DNA of 64,000 bases, from contig NZ_FNRY01000002.1 of the NCBI RefSeq assembly GCF_900105715.1, forward strand, positions 1 to 64,000, read 5' to 3'. Positions 1 through 7,900 of the stretch are shown in pieces. Position 1 is the first letter of the stretch. Every line of letters begins with the position of its first letter. The translations under genes were made by a program, and so were the position numbers. Under the pieces are notes generated by a model. It was given only the letters and a program-made list of their open reading frames with translations, had not been told where the DNA came from and made no database searches. The DNA is from Paramicrobacterium humi (GTDB lineage: Bacteria > Actinomycetota > Actinomycetes > Actinomycetales > Microbacteriaceae).

Positions 1-817
1 GGGGCTCGCATCGAGTCCGTCCCAGTAGGACTTGTTGCCGAGAGCCGTGACGTGATCGCGCAGCGCCTTGACGTGCGCCTTGAGCAGCGCCACCCGCCGC
101 GCCGCTCCTCGCCGTTCGCCGTCGCCGGGATCGCGCTGGCCTCGAGGTAGGAGTTGAACGGCACCTTGGAGTCGACCGCGATGCTCTTTCCGCCCGGCAA
201 GCGGATGACCATGTCGGGACGTCCGCGCCGGCGTCGGACGTGATGCTCGACTGGACCTCGAAGTCGACGCGCTCGAGCAGCCCGCGGCCTCGACGACGCT
301 GCGCAGCTGCGTCTCTCCCAGACGCCGCGCATCGCGTTGTTGCTGAGCGCGGCAGCAAGGGAGTCCGCTGTCTGCCGCAAGTGCTCTTCGGACTGCGCGG
401 CGGCGCGAAGCTGCTGCGACAGCTCGCCGTGCTGCTGCTGGCGCTGCGCCTCAAGCTCCGCGACCTTCGCCTGCATGTCGTGCAGGCTCTGCCGCACGGG
501 CGCGAGCGCCTGCAGCACGCTGTTCTCGGCACGGTCGCGCTCCGCCCGCTGGTCCCGCTCGCGGCGAAGCTCGGTCACCTGCGCCTGCAGCTGCTCCGCC
601 GTCGCCTCCATGCGGGCGAAGTCGGCGAGGATCTCGGCACGGACAGCCGCCTCCTCGGCGCGCACCGACTGCAGCTCGGACGCGTGGCGCGCGTGCAGCA
701 GCGCGGGAGCGGCATCCGTCGTTCGGGCACGCCGGAGGACACGACGGCGATGCCGGCGATGGCGCCGACTACGACGCCGATGACGAGACCAATGACAAGG
801 GAGAGCGCTGGGTCCAT
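1..817 (-). CDS. rmuC: DNA recombination protein RmuC, partial and frameshifted
   Basis: RmuC family proteins are membrane-anchored, coiled-coil, nuclease-fold proteins that limit recombination at inverted repeats. The start ATG is at 817-815, followed by a membrane helix (LVIGLVIGVVVGAIAGIAVV) and a long Ala/Glu/Gln-rich coiled coil. The core signatures RGVWGE, PDMVIRLPGGK, AVDSKVPF and ALGNKSYWD are all present but lie in different frames. Single missing bases are needed near 720, 317, 282, 217 and about 100; three fall in G/C runs. The C-terminus lies beyond position 1. Because the protein is otherwise intact, and ychF next door shows the same damage, I read this as consensus error rather than a true pseudogene. 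A GACACT hexamer six bases before the ATG may be the -10 of a leaderless transcript. Confidence 0.85.
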
Positions 818-949
818 GGGGTCAGTGTCGCAGAGGCCGCCGACATTGGGAGGTGGATGGCTCAGCGCGTCCCGCACATCACCGAGCGCTTCCGTTTAGA
901 ATCCGGGCCGGGCACGCCTCCCAGCGTGACGCCGGTACGATAGAGCCTC

Positions 950-2021
950 GTGGCTCTCACTATCGGAATCGTCGGACTGCCAACGTCGGCAAGTCAACTC
1001 TCTTCAACGCGCTCACCAAGAACCAGGTGCTCTCGGCGAACTACCCGTTCGCGACGATCGAGCCCAACATCGGCGTGGTGAACCTGCCCGACGAGCGCCT
1101 CGACACGCTCGCCGGGCTGTTCAGCAGCGAGCGCATCGTGCCCGCGACCGTGTCGTTCGTCGACATCGCCGGCATCGTGCGCGGCGCGAGCGAGGGCGAG
1201 GGCCTGGGCAACAAGTTTCTCGCAAATATCCGCGAGGCCGACGCGATCGCGCAGGTCGTGCGCGGCTTCAGCGACGGCGACGTCGTGCACGTCGAGGGAC
1301 GGGTCGACCCGAAGTCCGACATGGAGACTATCAACACCGAGCTCATCCTCGCCGACATGGAGACCCTCGAGCGCGCCATCACGCGGTACGAGAAGGAAGT
1401 GCGTGGCAAGAAGCTCGATGCGGCCGTGCTCGCCTCCGCCCAGGAGGCTTTGGCCGTGCTGCAGGCGGGAACGCCGCTGTCGGCGGCATCCGTCGATCTC
1501 GAACCCATCAAGGAGCTCGGCCTCCTCACGTCGAAGCCGTTCATCTACGTCTTCAACGTCGATGAGGAGATCTTGACGGATGCTGCCAAGAAGCAGCAGC
1601 TCGCCGATCTCGTCGCCCCGGCCGAGGCCGTCTTCCTCGACGCGAAGATCGAGTCGGAGCTCATCGACCTCGACCCGAGGACGCCACGGAGCTGCTGCAG
1701 TCGACGGGCCAGGAGGAGTCCGGACTCGACCAGCTCGCCCGGGTCGGATTCGACACGCTCGGCCTGCAGACCTACCTGACCGCGGGGCCGAAGGAGGCGC
1801 GCGCCTGGACGATCCACAAGGGGTGGAAGGCGCCGCAGGCCGCCGGTGTGATCCACACCGACTTCGAGAAGGGCTTCATCAAGGCCGAGGTCATCTCGTT
1901 CGAGGACCTCGTCGAGACGGGCTCCGTGCACGAGGCGCGCGCTCACGGCAAGGCCCGCATGGAGGGCAAGGACTACGTCATGCAGGACGGCGACGTGGTG
2001 GAGTTCCGGTTCAACGTGTAG
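950..2021 (+). CDS. ychF: Redox-regulated ATPase / ribosome-binding GTPase-like YchF (OLA1 family), two apparent frameshifts
   Basis: YchF is an Obg-family P-loop ATPase that associates with ribosomes. Start GTG at 950 (MALTIGIVGL). The P-loop NVGKSTLFN is one frame away, needing one extra C at about 981 (CC for CCC). The frame is then open through PFATIEPNIG, the switch-2 DIAGIVRGASEGEGLGNKF and the NVDEE region, until about 1678, where another C is missing (DLDPEDATELL). The TGS-type C-terminal domain (WTIHKGWKAPQAAG, DFEKGFIKAEV, DGDVVEFRFNV) follows to TAG at 2019. Restoring two bases gives 357 residues, close to the usual length of about 360. The gene is near-universally conserved, so two losses in C runs suggest sequencing error. 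A TACGAT hexamer eight bases upstream suggests a leaderless promoter. Confidence 0.9.
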
Positions 2022-2030
2022 CGCGGGTGC

Positions 2031-2036
2031 TACGAT
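2031..2036 (+). promoter_or_regulatory. -10 hexamer TACGAT of a leaderless promoter
   Basis: TACGAT ends six bases before ATG 2043, matching the TANNNT-N6-start pattern repeated across the window. No Shine-Dalgarno precedes the ATG. Confidence 0.5.
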
Positions 2037-2042
2037 TGTGGT

Positions 2043-2323
2043 ATGGGCATGAGTGAGCCGCACGTCGAGAGCTTGTCGCAGCGGGAGTTGCGCAACGAAT
2101 CCGGGCGCGTTCTTCGTCTTGTCAGCGAGGGCAGTCGTTCGTTCTGACCAACCGAGGTGTCGTCGTCGGTCGTATCGTCCCGGTTGACGCGCCCGCCCCC
2201 ACGTTGCCCATCGTTCGGGCTGCGAAGCGTGTCGGAGGCTGGGCGGCGTTGAGGCCTCAGCCGATTGAGAGTGATCGACCGATGTCTCACATCGTTGACG
2301 AGCTTCGAGAGGATCGGGTGTGA
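2043..2323 (+). CDS. Phd/YefM-type antitoxin, one apparent frameshift
   Basis: This is the antitoxin half of a type II module; it should bind its promoter through the N-terminal Phd fold and neutralise the PIN toxin through its C-terminus. The text reads MGMSEPHVESLSQRELRNES, then VLRLVSEG, and the frame closes early. Adding one G near 2131 restores SFVLTNRGVVVGRIVPVD and a tail ending LREDRV, giving 93 residues, typical of the family. The motif SQRELRNESGRVLR is characteristic of Phd/YefM proteins. The stop overlaps the toxin start by 4 bases (GTGA, 2320-2323). The missing base belongs to the same error cluster as in rmuC and ychF. Confidence 0.8.
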
Positions 2324-2730
2324 GCAGCACTCCACTCGTCTACGTCGACACGTCCGCACTCGGAGCGCTTCTCATCGCACAAGCGGAGACCGAGGCGCTG
2401 GCGGAGTGGCTCGACCAGGCGGACGTCAGCCTCGTGTCGAGTGATCTGCTTGAAACGGAGCTGCGTCGGATGGCCGTGCGCGAGGGGCGGGATCAGGTCA
2501 AAGTCAGTGCGATCCTCGATGGCGTTTCTCTCGCAGCGCTCGATCGTGCCACCTACCGCTCGGCAGGGTTCCTGCCGATGCCATATCTGCGCACTCTAGA
2601 CGCACTCCATTTGGAGGCGGCGATGCGCCTTGACGTCGATGCGATCCTCACGTACGACTACCGACTTGCGGAAGCGGCGAGAGCCGCCGGCCTTGATGTC
2701 ATTGCTCCCGGGCGGGAGCAGGCTAGATGA
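2320..2730 (+). CDS. VapC-like PIN-domain toxin
   Basis: Predicted ribonuclease toxin of 136 residues, paired with the Phd-type antitoxin it overlaps by 4 bases. PIN-domain acidic residues are visible: Asp in VYVDTSAL, Glu in LLETELRR, Asp in RTLDALHLEAA and Asp in TYDYRLAEAA, in the order expected for a Mg2+-binding site. The GTG start follows from the GTGA overlap and implies coupled translation. The frame is intact, so the toxin reads as functional while the antitoxin frame is broken as printed; a real antitoxin loss would be hard to tolerate, which supports a sequencing error upstream. Confidence 0.85.
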   Translation: MSSTPLVYVDTSALGALLIAQAETEALAEWLDQADVSLVSSDLLETELRRMAVREGRDQVKVSAILDGVSLAALDRATYRSAGFLPMPYLRTLDALHLEAAMRLDVDAILTYDYRLAEAARAAGLDVIAPGREQAR

Positions 2731-2930
2731 GTGGTCAAGGGTCGATTTCAGCCGGATGATCGCCTCGGACTCGTCCCATGAAGCGAGGGCTGTCATTGAT
2801 GACGTGTTGGTCGGCGCAACCAGAGTGGTTGATTCTATGCGAGAGGCAGTGTGCAGGCGCGGATGGATGGGCAGAGTAGCGCCGACCGTCGCGGACCGCG
2901 TGCTGGGCGTGTGCGGATGCGAACGCGACT

Positions 2931-3572
2931 TCACTGTTCGAGGATGCTCGACAACCTGACGACTGGTTTGCCCGTGGACTTCGCGTATGCGATTTCGCGA
3001 CGAGTGGACTCGCCGATGTACCCTCCAGGATCTACGACGAAGACGGCATCCGCAAGATCGATCTTCTTGATGTGGAGTTCGTCGAGCGCTCGCTTCTGAT
3101 CGGTTGTGATTGCGTCGCCTCGGTGCTGGAAGACCGCTGGCGCCACGACGATCGCCCCGGCGAGCGTGAGCTTGCGATTGGCATCGGCAATTTCGTCGCA
3201 AAACCTCGTGGAACCGCAGATGCAGATGACCTTTGTGGCATCCTCTGTCACCTCACGCAGTTCGTGGGGTACCTCCCAGTCGGCCGCCGTCAGTGCAAGT
3301 TCGTCATCAGCTGGCAGCTTGGCCATGACTTGATCAAGCGGGACAACTCGAGACGCTCCGCCTCGCAGGTCGAGTACGTCGAGTTTGCAGTCTTGACGCA
3401 TCCGCTCGATGTCCCGCACGAGTTCCGCATATGAGTTGCCAAACGGTTTAACCGGTTCCTTCGTGTATGCCGGCTTGCCCTTGTCATCTGGGTAGAGTTC
3501 ACGGATCTCCCAACTCTGCTCACCGCTGTGATCATGCACATCAAGGCTGACGACATACCTCCAAGTTCCCAT
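2931..3572 (-). CDS. Two-domain protein: unknown N-terminal domain plus GSTRF-motif (nucleoside 2-deoxyribosyltransferase-like / DUF4406-type) domain
   Basis: 213 residues. Residues about 1-105 (MGTWRYVVSLDVHDH, EIRELYPDDKG, NSYAELVRDIERMRQD) form a domain I do not recognise. Residues about 125-213 form a small Rossmann-like domain starting KVICICGSTRF, with HRGDAITTDQKRALDELH, ADAVFVVDPGGYIGESTRREI and YAKSTGKPV. This pattern is seen in nucleoside 2-deoxyribosyltransferase-like and DUF4406 proteins, which bind nucleotides or nucleosides; the substrate here is unknown. The start is fixed by TACTCT exactly six bases upstream (leaderless pattern). The gene lies alone between two toxin-antitoxin modules in DNA visibly poorer in G+C than the rest, suggesting transfer. 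The 200 bases at 2731-2930 hold nothing I can support. Confidence 0.7.
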   Translation of the reverse strand: MGTWRYVVSLDVHDHSGEQSWEIRELYPDDKGKPAYTKEPVKPFGNSYAELVRDIERMRQDCKLDVLDLRGGASRVVPLDQVMAKLPADDELALTAADWEVPHELREVTEDATKVICICGSTRFCDEIADANRKLTLAGAIVVAPAVFQHRGDAITTDQKRALDELHIKKIDLADAVFVVDPGGYIGESTRREIAYAKSTGKPVVRLSSILEQ

Positions 3573-3578
3573 ATCGTC

Positions 3579-3584
3579 AGAGTA
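3579..3584 (-). promoter_or_regulatory. -10 hexamer TACTCT of a leaderless promoter
   Basis: On the minus strand TACTCT is followed by six bases and then the ATG at 3572-3570. There is no ribosome-binding site. Confidence 0.5.
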
Positions 3585-3971
3585 GCCGGGAGCTCCGACG
3601 CAGTCGCGTGCATGCACGCGTGCTGTGCGCGGAGTTTGGTGCAAAGCTCGACGACGCTGTGTTGGCAAACCGCTGGCCCTGACGCAACGTGGGAGAGTGG
3701 CGTCCACGGTGGCTGATTGAGTTGGCTTCTGCGCACAGCGATTGCTCGGTGATGAGATCACTGGGCAACCCGTGGAGACTCTCGCGCTGAAGTGACCCGA
3801 CGAGAAGGTAGCCCGCGCCGCAGCTCGGGTCGGAGCGGTGGGTCGAGAAGTGGTCAACTACGGAATGTGGAGGACTTCCGCTTCATCATCAGACTGCTCG
3901 ACGCTTCGCCCACAGTCGTCCGTGACAGCCGGTCGAAGCGCGTATCAAGACTTCCGACCTGCTGTCCTGAT
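3585..3971. other. Intergenic stretch without a supported gene
   Basis: About 390 bases with lower G+C than the flanks. The short open frames here on both strands have no start signals, no recognisable motifs and no high-GC codon pattern. I see no tRNA, repeat or insertion-sequence ends. It may be decayed accessory DNA. Confidence 0.4.
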
Positions 3972-3992
3972 TGCTATCATTAGTGCTATCAT
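3972..3992 (+). promoter_or_regulatory. Direct repeat TGCTATCAT x2, possible antitoxin operator
   Basis: Two perfect copies of TGCTATCAT (3972-3980 and 3984-3992), separated by TAG, so the repeat period is 12 bases. They sit immediately before the GGGAGG ribosome-binding site of the FitA-like antitoxin. Small repeated sites here fit autoregulation by an RHH-type antitoxin; the role is inferred. Confidence 0.45.
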
Positions 3993-4007
3993 CGGGAGGT
4001 GATGCGG

Positions 4008-4241
4008 ATGTCGTCCATCATCGTGCGCGGTCTTGACGACTCGGTCAAGGAACAACTCGTCGCTCAGGCGAAACGCCACGGGCGGTCGATGGAGGCCGAG
4101 GTGCGCGACATCCTGACCAAAGCGGCGCAACGTCCGAACATCGGCGTCGCGCTGATGCGAGCGGCGCAGAGTGCCGGGGGCGTAGACGTCCTTCCGATTC
4201 CGGAGCGTAGTGACATTGCTCGTGCGGTGGACTTCGAATGA
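4008..4241 (+). CDS. FitA-like ribbon-helix-helix antitoxin
   Basis: 77-residue antitoxin. The N-terminus SSIIVRGLDDSVKEQLVAQA is an Arc/FitA-type ribbon-helix-helix with the usual HGRSMEAEVRDIL continuation; the tail (IPERSDIARAVDFE) is the expected toxin-binding segment. ATG 4008 is chosen over GTG 3999 and ATG 4002 because GGGAGG at 3994-3999 is then well spaced. The stop overlaps the toxin start (ATGA). Repeats at 3972-3992 may be its operator. Confidence 0.85.
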   Translation: MSSIIVRGLDDSVKEQLVAQAKRHGRSMEAEVRDILTKAAQRPNIGVALMRAAQSAGGVDVLPIPERSDIARAVDFE

Positions 4242-4657
4242 TCGTCCTGGACACCAACGTGATCTCCGAGCTCTTCCGCCGGGAGCCCGACGCGCGAGTG
4301 GTGTCCTGGCTCGAATCGCTTGAGGATGACGTTGCGATAACGGCCATAACGCTGGCCGAGCTGTTCGCCGGCGTGCGCCGGATGCCGGACGGGCGACGGA
4401 AGGCTGACCTGGCAAGGGCCGTGTCCGCGGCGGTCGAGCCGTACCGGGGCGGGCATGCGGTGCTTCCGTTCGACGAAGCGTGTGCCGTTCCGTACGCCGA
4501 GATCCTGCTTGAGCGAGAGCGCGCGGGGCTCCCGATCGCGACGGCAGATGCGCAGATCGCGGCTATCTGCCGGACACTTGATGCAGTGTGTGCTACGCGG
4601 AACACCAGGGACTTCGCCCACACAGGCGTGGCCGTCGTCGATCCTTGGGCGAGCTGA
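4238..4657 (+). CDS. FitB-like PIN-domain toxin
   Basis: 139-residue PIN ribonuclease toxin. Catalytic acidic positions are visible: Asp in MIVLDTNVISEL, Glu in TLAELFAGVRRMPDGRRK (a FitB/VapC hallmark), Asp in TADAQIAAIC, and RNTRDF near the end. The ATG overlaps the antitoxin stop by 4 bases, so the two form an operon with coupled translation. The frame is intact, so the module looks functional. Confidence 0.9.
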   Translation: MIVLDTNVISELFRREPDARVVSWLESLEDDVAITAITLAELFAGVRRMPDGRRKADLARAVSAAVEPYRGGHAVLPFDEACAVPYAEILLERERAGLPIATADAQIAAICRTLDAVCATRNTRDFAHTGVAVVDPWAS

Positions 4658-4757
4658 GGCCTGCGCGGCGAATGCTCGTCGGTCAGCGCTGATTCCTGGC
4701 CGTGATGCATGACAGGCTGAGATGTATACGAGACGTATTGAGCGCTCAGGGTGACGC

Positions 4758-5366
4758 GTGACCGAGACGACGAACGTTAGACGGGCCAGGAAGCTTTTGT
4801 TCTCTGGCGCGCTGACGTGCGCCGTCATCCTAGGAAGCGCCGAGGCGATCAACCGAATTCTGGCCTCGCAGCTCGTCGGCGATGTCGATGCAGCGCACAC
4901 AGCTGTAGTCGTTCTCGGCTTTGCGAATCGGACCCCGGAAATCAACGCAATCAACAAATGGCGGGTACGCTCCGGAATCGCGACAGCGGTACTGTACCAA
5001 GCCGATCTTCTGGTCTTCTCCGGCGGCGATCCGGGTGGGTTCTGCGAAGCCGAGATCATGGCGACCTACGCGCAAGAGCTGGGCTATCGAGGCCCCATCG
5101 AGACTGAAGCCGCGTCGCAGACGACCGAGGAGAACCTTCAGAACACCGCGCATCTCATGGAATCGGCGGACAGAATTGCCCTGGTGTCCAATCCGTTGCA
5201 CGCGTATAGAGCCCGGAAACTGCTTGCGCATCTTCGGCCCGATCTCGCCCGCCGGCTTGTCAGAACGCGTGAGGTGCGATCGGGACGATGGAGCATCTTG
5301 ATCCCGATCGGCACCCTGGTCGAAGCAAGCGTGCTCTTGCGCGAGAGGCTTCATCGTCGGCGCTGA
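4758..5366 (+). CDS. YdcF/DUF218-family protein
   Basis: 202 residues. A single N-terminal hydrophobic stretch (LLFSGALTCAVILGSAEAI) is a signal anchor or membrane helix. The DUF218 core follows: AVVVLGFANRTPEINAINKW, then DLLVFSGGDPGG, ETEAASQTTEENLQN and VSNPLHAYRARKLL. SanA/ElyC/YdcF proteins share this fold; some act in the cell envelope, but the reaction is generally unknown. GTG start at 4758 without a clear ribosome-binding site. About 100 bases separate it from the FitAB-like pair; G+C is a little lower than in the core genes. Confidence 0.75.
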   Translation: MTETTNVRRARKLLFSGALTCAVILGSAEAINRILASQLVGDVDAAHTAVVVLGFANRTPEINAINKWRVRSGIATAVLYQADLLVFSGGDPGGFCEAEIMATYAQELGYRGPIETEAASQTTEENLQNTAHLMESADRIALVSNPLHAYRARKLLAHLRPDLARRLVRTREVRSGRWSILIPIGTLVEASVLLRERLHRRR

Positions 5367-5440
5367 TTGCGGTTGGCGATCACCACGCTTACGCTCGGCC
5401 TCAGCGAGACTCTTCAACACCATCGCGAGAACGGTGACCT

Positions 5441-6370
5441 ATGGGCACTCTGAGCTATACGGCAACGGTCTCCCTGGATGGGTACGTTGCCGGCGCAACA
5501 GGCGACTTCCAATGGTCAGCGCCGGACGCGGAAGTGTTCCAGTTCCACGTTGACCGCATGAGCTCCGTTTCCACGGAGGTGCTGGGCCGAAACACCTACG
5601 TGCTGCTGAAGTACTGGGAAACAGAGCCAGACGACGGCTCTTGGGATGCCGCCGAGCACGAGTTCGCGCGGCGATGGCGAGACATCGAGCATGTCGTCGC
5701 CTCCTCGACATTGACGCAGGATGAGCTTGCCGGCCGATCCCGATTAGTGGAGCGCCTCGGTCTTGAAGAGCTCCGGGAGATCGTGACGGCAGCGTCGGGT
5801 GAGGTCGAGATCTTCGGTCCGACAACGGCGCGAGAGGCGATCTGCAGCGGCATGGTTGACGACTTCCGGTTCTTCGTCGTTCCCATGGCAGTGGGTGCGG
5901 GCTTGCGTGCCCTGCCCGACCACGCACATCTGGACTTAGAACTGGTCGAGCATCGCATCTTCGGCAACGGCACGGCCTACCTGCACTACCGGCCCCGCCG
6001 GCTCGGTACAGGAGGCCACACGGAAACCCCGCAAGAGGCGTTGGTTTCGAGAGTCCGCAGCAGCCTCGCGGAGGTCCCGACACACCGGGAAGTCTCGATG
6101 TTCGGCGGCCGAGCTATCCTCGTAAACGACAAGATGATCGTCAGCGCGCAGAAGGACGGCGGGCTCCTGGTTCGCGTCGCGGCTGAGCGCCACGGCGAGC
6201 TCGTTCGCCGCCCTGGAGCGACGCAAGCGGTGATGGGCGCAGGCCGCGAGATGAGTCCCGGATGGATCAACGTCGCTGCGGATTCGATCCGTGAGGACGA
6301 GAATCTTGAATTCTGGCTTCACGCCGCTCTGGAGTACAACCGCCGTGTCAGCCGCCCGCGCAGCGGTTAG
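5441..6370 (+). CDS. Dihydrofolate reductase-like (RibD C-terminal) domain fused to a TfoX N-terminal-like domain
   Basis: 309 residues. Residues 1-185 are a YyaP/YwjB-type reductase-like domain: SLDGYVAGATGDFQW, VLGRNTYVLLKYWE, a Rossmann-like EVEIFGPTTAREAI and FFVVPMAVGAG. Residues about 195-305 match the TfoX_N fold: LAEVPTHREVSMFGGRAILVNDKMIVSAQKDGGLLVRV, then GREMSPGWINVAAD. The two usually occur as separate genes. One continuous frame with no stop or start at the junction (about 6010-6040) supports a real fusion. DHFR-like members of this family often have no proven substrate. Its 3' end overlaps the converging PIN gene by 4 bases. Confidence 0.75.
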   Translation: MGTLSYTATVSLDGYVAGATGDFQWSAPDAEVFQFHVDRMSSVSTEVLGRNTYVLLKYWETEPDDGSWDAAEHEFARRWRDIEHVVASSTLTQDELAGRSRLVERLGLEELREIVTAASGEVEIFGPTTAREAICSGMVDDFRFFVVPMAVGAGLRALPDHAHLDLELVEHRIFGNGTAYLHYRPRRLGTGGHTETPQEALVSRVRSSLAEVPTHREVSMFGGRAILVNDKMIVSAQKDGGLLVRVAAERHGELVRRPGATQAVMGAGREMSPGWINVAADSIREDENLEFWLHAALEYNRRVSRPRSG

Positions 6371-6765
6371 TTGAGGATCGCAGCGAGGGGCACGAGCGGC
6401 ACGAGACCCTCCACCTTCGCCCGCAGTCCGTCGTCAACAGTGCAGAGTGCATCGGCCTGGAGGCGCGTGAGGGCGACGAGTTCCGCGTCGAGAACCGAAT
6501 CCCACGACTGCTCGGCGGCGATGTCCCACGCGACGTCACGCGAGACACGATCGCCGAGCAATCGCATCGTGAATCGGGTGATCCGCTCTTGCATGTCCTT
6601 GACATCACTCTCGTCAACCTGTCCGGCGCGAAGCGCGAGAAGAAGGAGTTGAAGCGCCTGCGATCGAACACCCTGGGCTCCAACGACCTGATGGTTTGCG
6701 CTTGGGGTCAGCTGGTGCACGACGATGTGAAACAGGGTGGGCGCATCGATCACGATTCGGCTCAT
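6367..6765 (-). CDS. Orphan PIN-domain protein (VapC-like)
   Basis: 132 residues. A PIN pattern is visible: Asp in MSRIVIDAPTLF, then EQSWDSVLDAELVALTRL and a terminal Asp pair in CTVDDGLRAKVEG, followed by a hydrophobic C-terminus. The start at 6765 is supported by GGGAGG 5 bases upstream. No antitoxin gene precedes it: only about 80 bases separate it from the end of the lysR gene. It may be a solitary toxin remnant or act with an antitoxin elsewhere. Confidence 0.65.
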   Translation of the reverse strand: MSRIVIDAPTLFHIVVHQLTPSANHQVVGAQGVRSQALQLLLLALRAGQVDESDVKDMQERITRFTMRLLGDRVSRDVAWDIAAEQSWDSVLDAELVALTRLQADALCTVDDGLRAKVEGLVPLVPLAAILN

Positions 6766-6848
6766 GGGGCCTCCCGATGTGGTCTCTTCAGCGTACGCAA
6801 TGGCGAGGGAGCTGCCCACCTATCGACCCGCCTTCCGAGCTGCGCCAT

Positions 6849-7763
6849 TCAGCGCGCCTGGCCGAGAAGCTGCGGCGTGTAGGCCTTCGCCTGCGCTCTC
6901 AGGGCCTCCGCCACCGCGGCGACGGCGGGCAGCCGAAGCGAGTCGGGGCGCAGCACCATCCAGTAGGGCAGTCGTTCGGCGAAGTCGTCGGGCAGAAGCC
7001 GCACGAGATCGTCGTGCTGGTCGGCCATGAAGCAGGGCAGGAAGCCGATGCCCGCACCCGCGCGGGCGGCCTCGACGTGCACGAAGACGTTTGTCGAGCT
7101 CAGCGAGTCCCGCATTGTCGGAACGAGGCGGCGCGGCGCGTCCAGGTCGTCGACGAGCAGCATGGAGTCGACGAAATACACCAGCGGATGCCGCGTGAGC
7201 TGTTCCGCATTGCGTGGTTCGCCGTGCTCGGCGAGATACGGGCGCGAGGCGTACATGCCGAGAAGATAATCGCCGAGGCGGAATGCGCTGGCGCGGTGAA
7301 CCTGCGGCTCGCCGACGACGACTTCGATGTCGACGCCCGAGCGGTGCTGCAGCGCGCGCCTCGTCACAGTCTCGATCTCGACGCTGATGCCGGGGTGCCG
7401 CTTGCGCAGTTGCGTGACCGCCGGTGTGGCGATGTACGCGCTGAACCCGTCGGTTGCCGACATGCGCACCATGCCCGAGAGCTGAGACTGCGGTTCTTCG
7501 GCGCCGGTTCCCAGCGTCTGGAGCGCCGTCTCGATCTGCTCCGCCGCGTGCACGGCGCGCCGGCCGAGCTCTGTCAGCTCCCACGCGCCGACGGATCGGG
7601 CGAGAACATGCCCGCCGAGATCGCGCTCGAGGCTGTCGATGCGACGCGAGACCGTCGTGTGATTCAGCTGCAGCGCCTCGGCGGCGGTCGTGAAACGACC
7701 GGTGCGAGCGACAGCGAGCAGCACGAGCAGGTTGTCGGGGTCAGTCAGGGGCAACGGTGCCAT
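6849..7763 (-). CDS. LysR-family transcriptional regulator
   Basis: 304 residues. The N-terminal winged helix-turn-helix is clear (LLVLLAVARTGRFTTAAEAL, NHTTVSRRIDSLERDLG), followed by a substrate-binding domain with GVDIEVVVGEP and AGAGIGFLPCFMAD. ATG 7763 is chosen over the upstream ATG 7781 because CATAAT lies 7 bases before it, which fits a leaderless mRNA, and because the domain begins directly after. It is transcribed away from the MHS transporter with about 137 bases between the starts, the usual arrangement for a LysR activator and its target; that regulatory link is inferred. Confidence 0.9.
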   Translation of the reverse strand: MAPLPLTDPDNLLVLLAVARTGRFTTAAEALQLNHTTVSRRIDSLERDLGGHVLARSVGAWELTELGRRAVHAAEQIETALQTLGTGAEEPQSQLSGMVRMSATDGFSAYIATPAVTQLRKRHPGISVEIETVTRRALQHRSGVDIEVVVGEPQVHRASAFRLGDYLLGMYASRPYLAEHGEPRNAEQLTRHPLVYFVDSMLLVDDLDAPRRLVPTMRDSLSSTNVFVHVEAARAGAGIGFLPCFMADQHDDLVRLLPDDFAERLPYWMVLRPDSLRLPAVAAVAEALRAQAKAYTPQLLGQAR

Positions 7764-7900
7764 ATCTGCAATTATGCACACCGCATCCTCGCAGTTGCCC
7801 GTTGATGCACGCTGGCCTGGTCAGGCACACTCGATGCAGCCGTCTCCGCGCACTCGAGCGATGACGGCGGTCAATGGAGACACTGAAGGAGAAAACGCCG

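Noticed and set aside
2731-2930. Small open frames between the PIN toxin and the GSTRF protein as a gene
   Set aside because: No start signal, no motif and no consistent codon pattern.
3792-3983. A 63-codon frame before the FitAB-like pair as a small protein
   Set aside because: Arg/Ser-rich translation typical of an out-of-frame reading, with no ribosome-binding site or leaderless hexamer.
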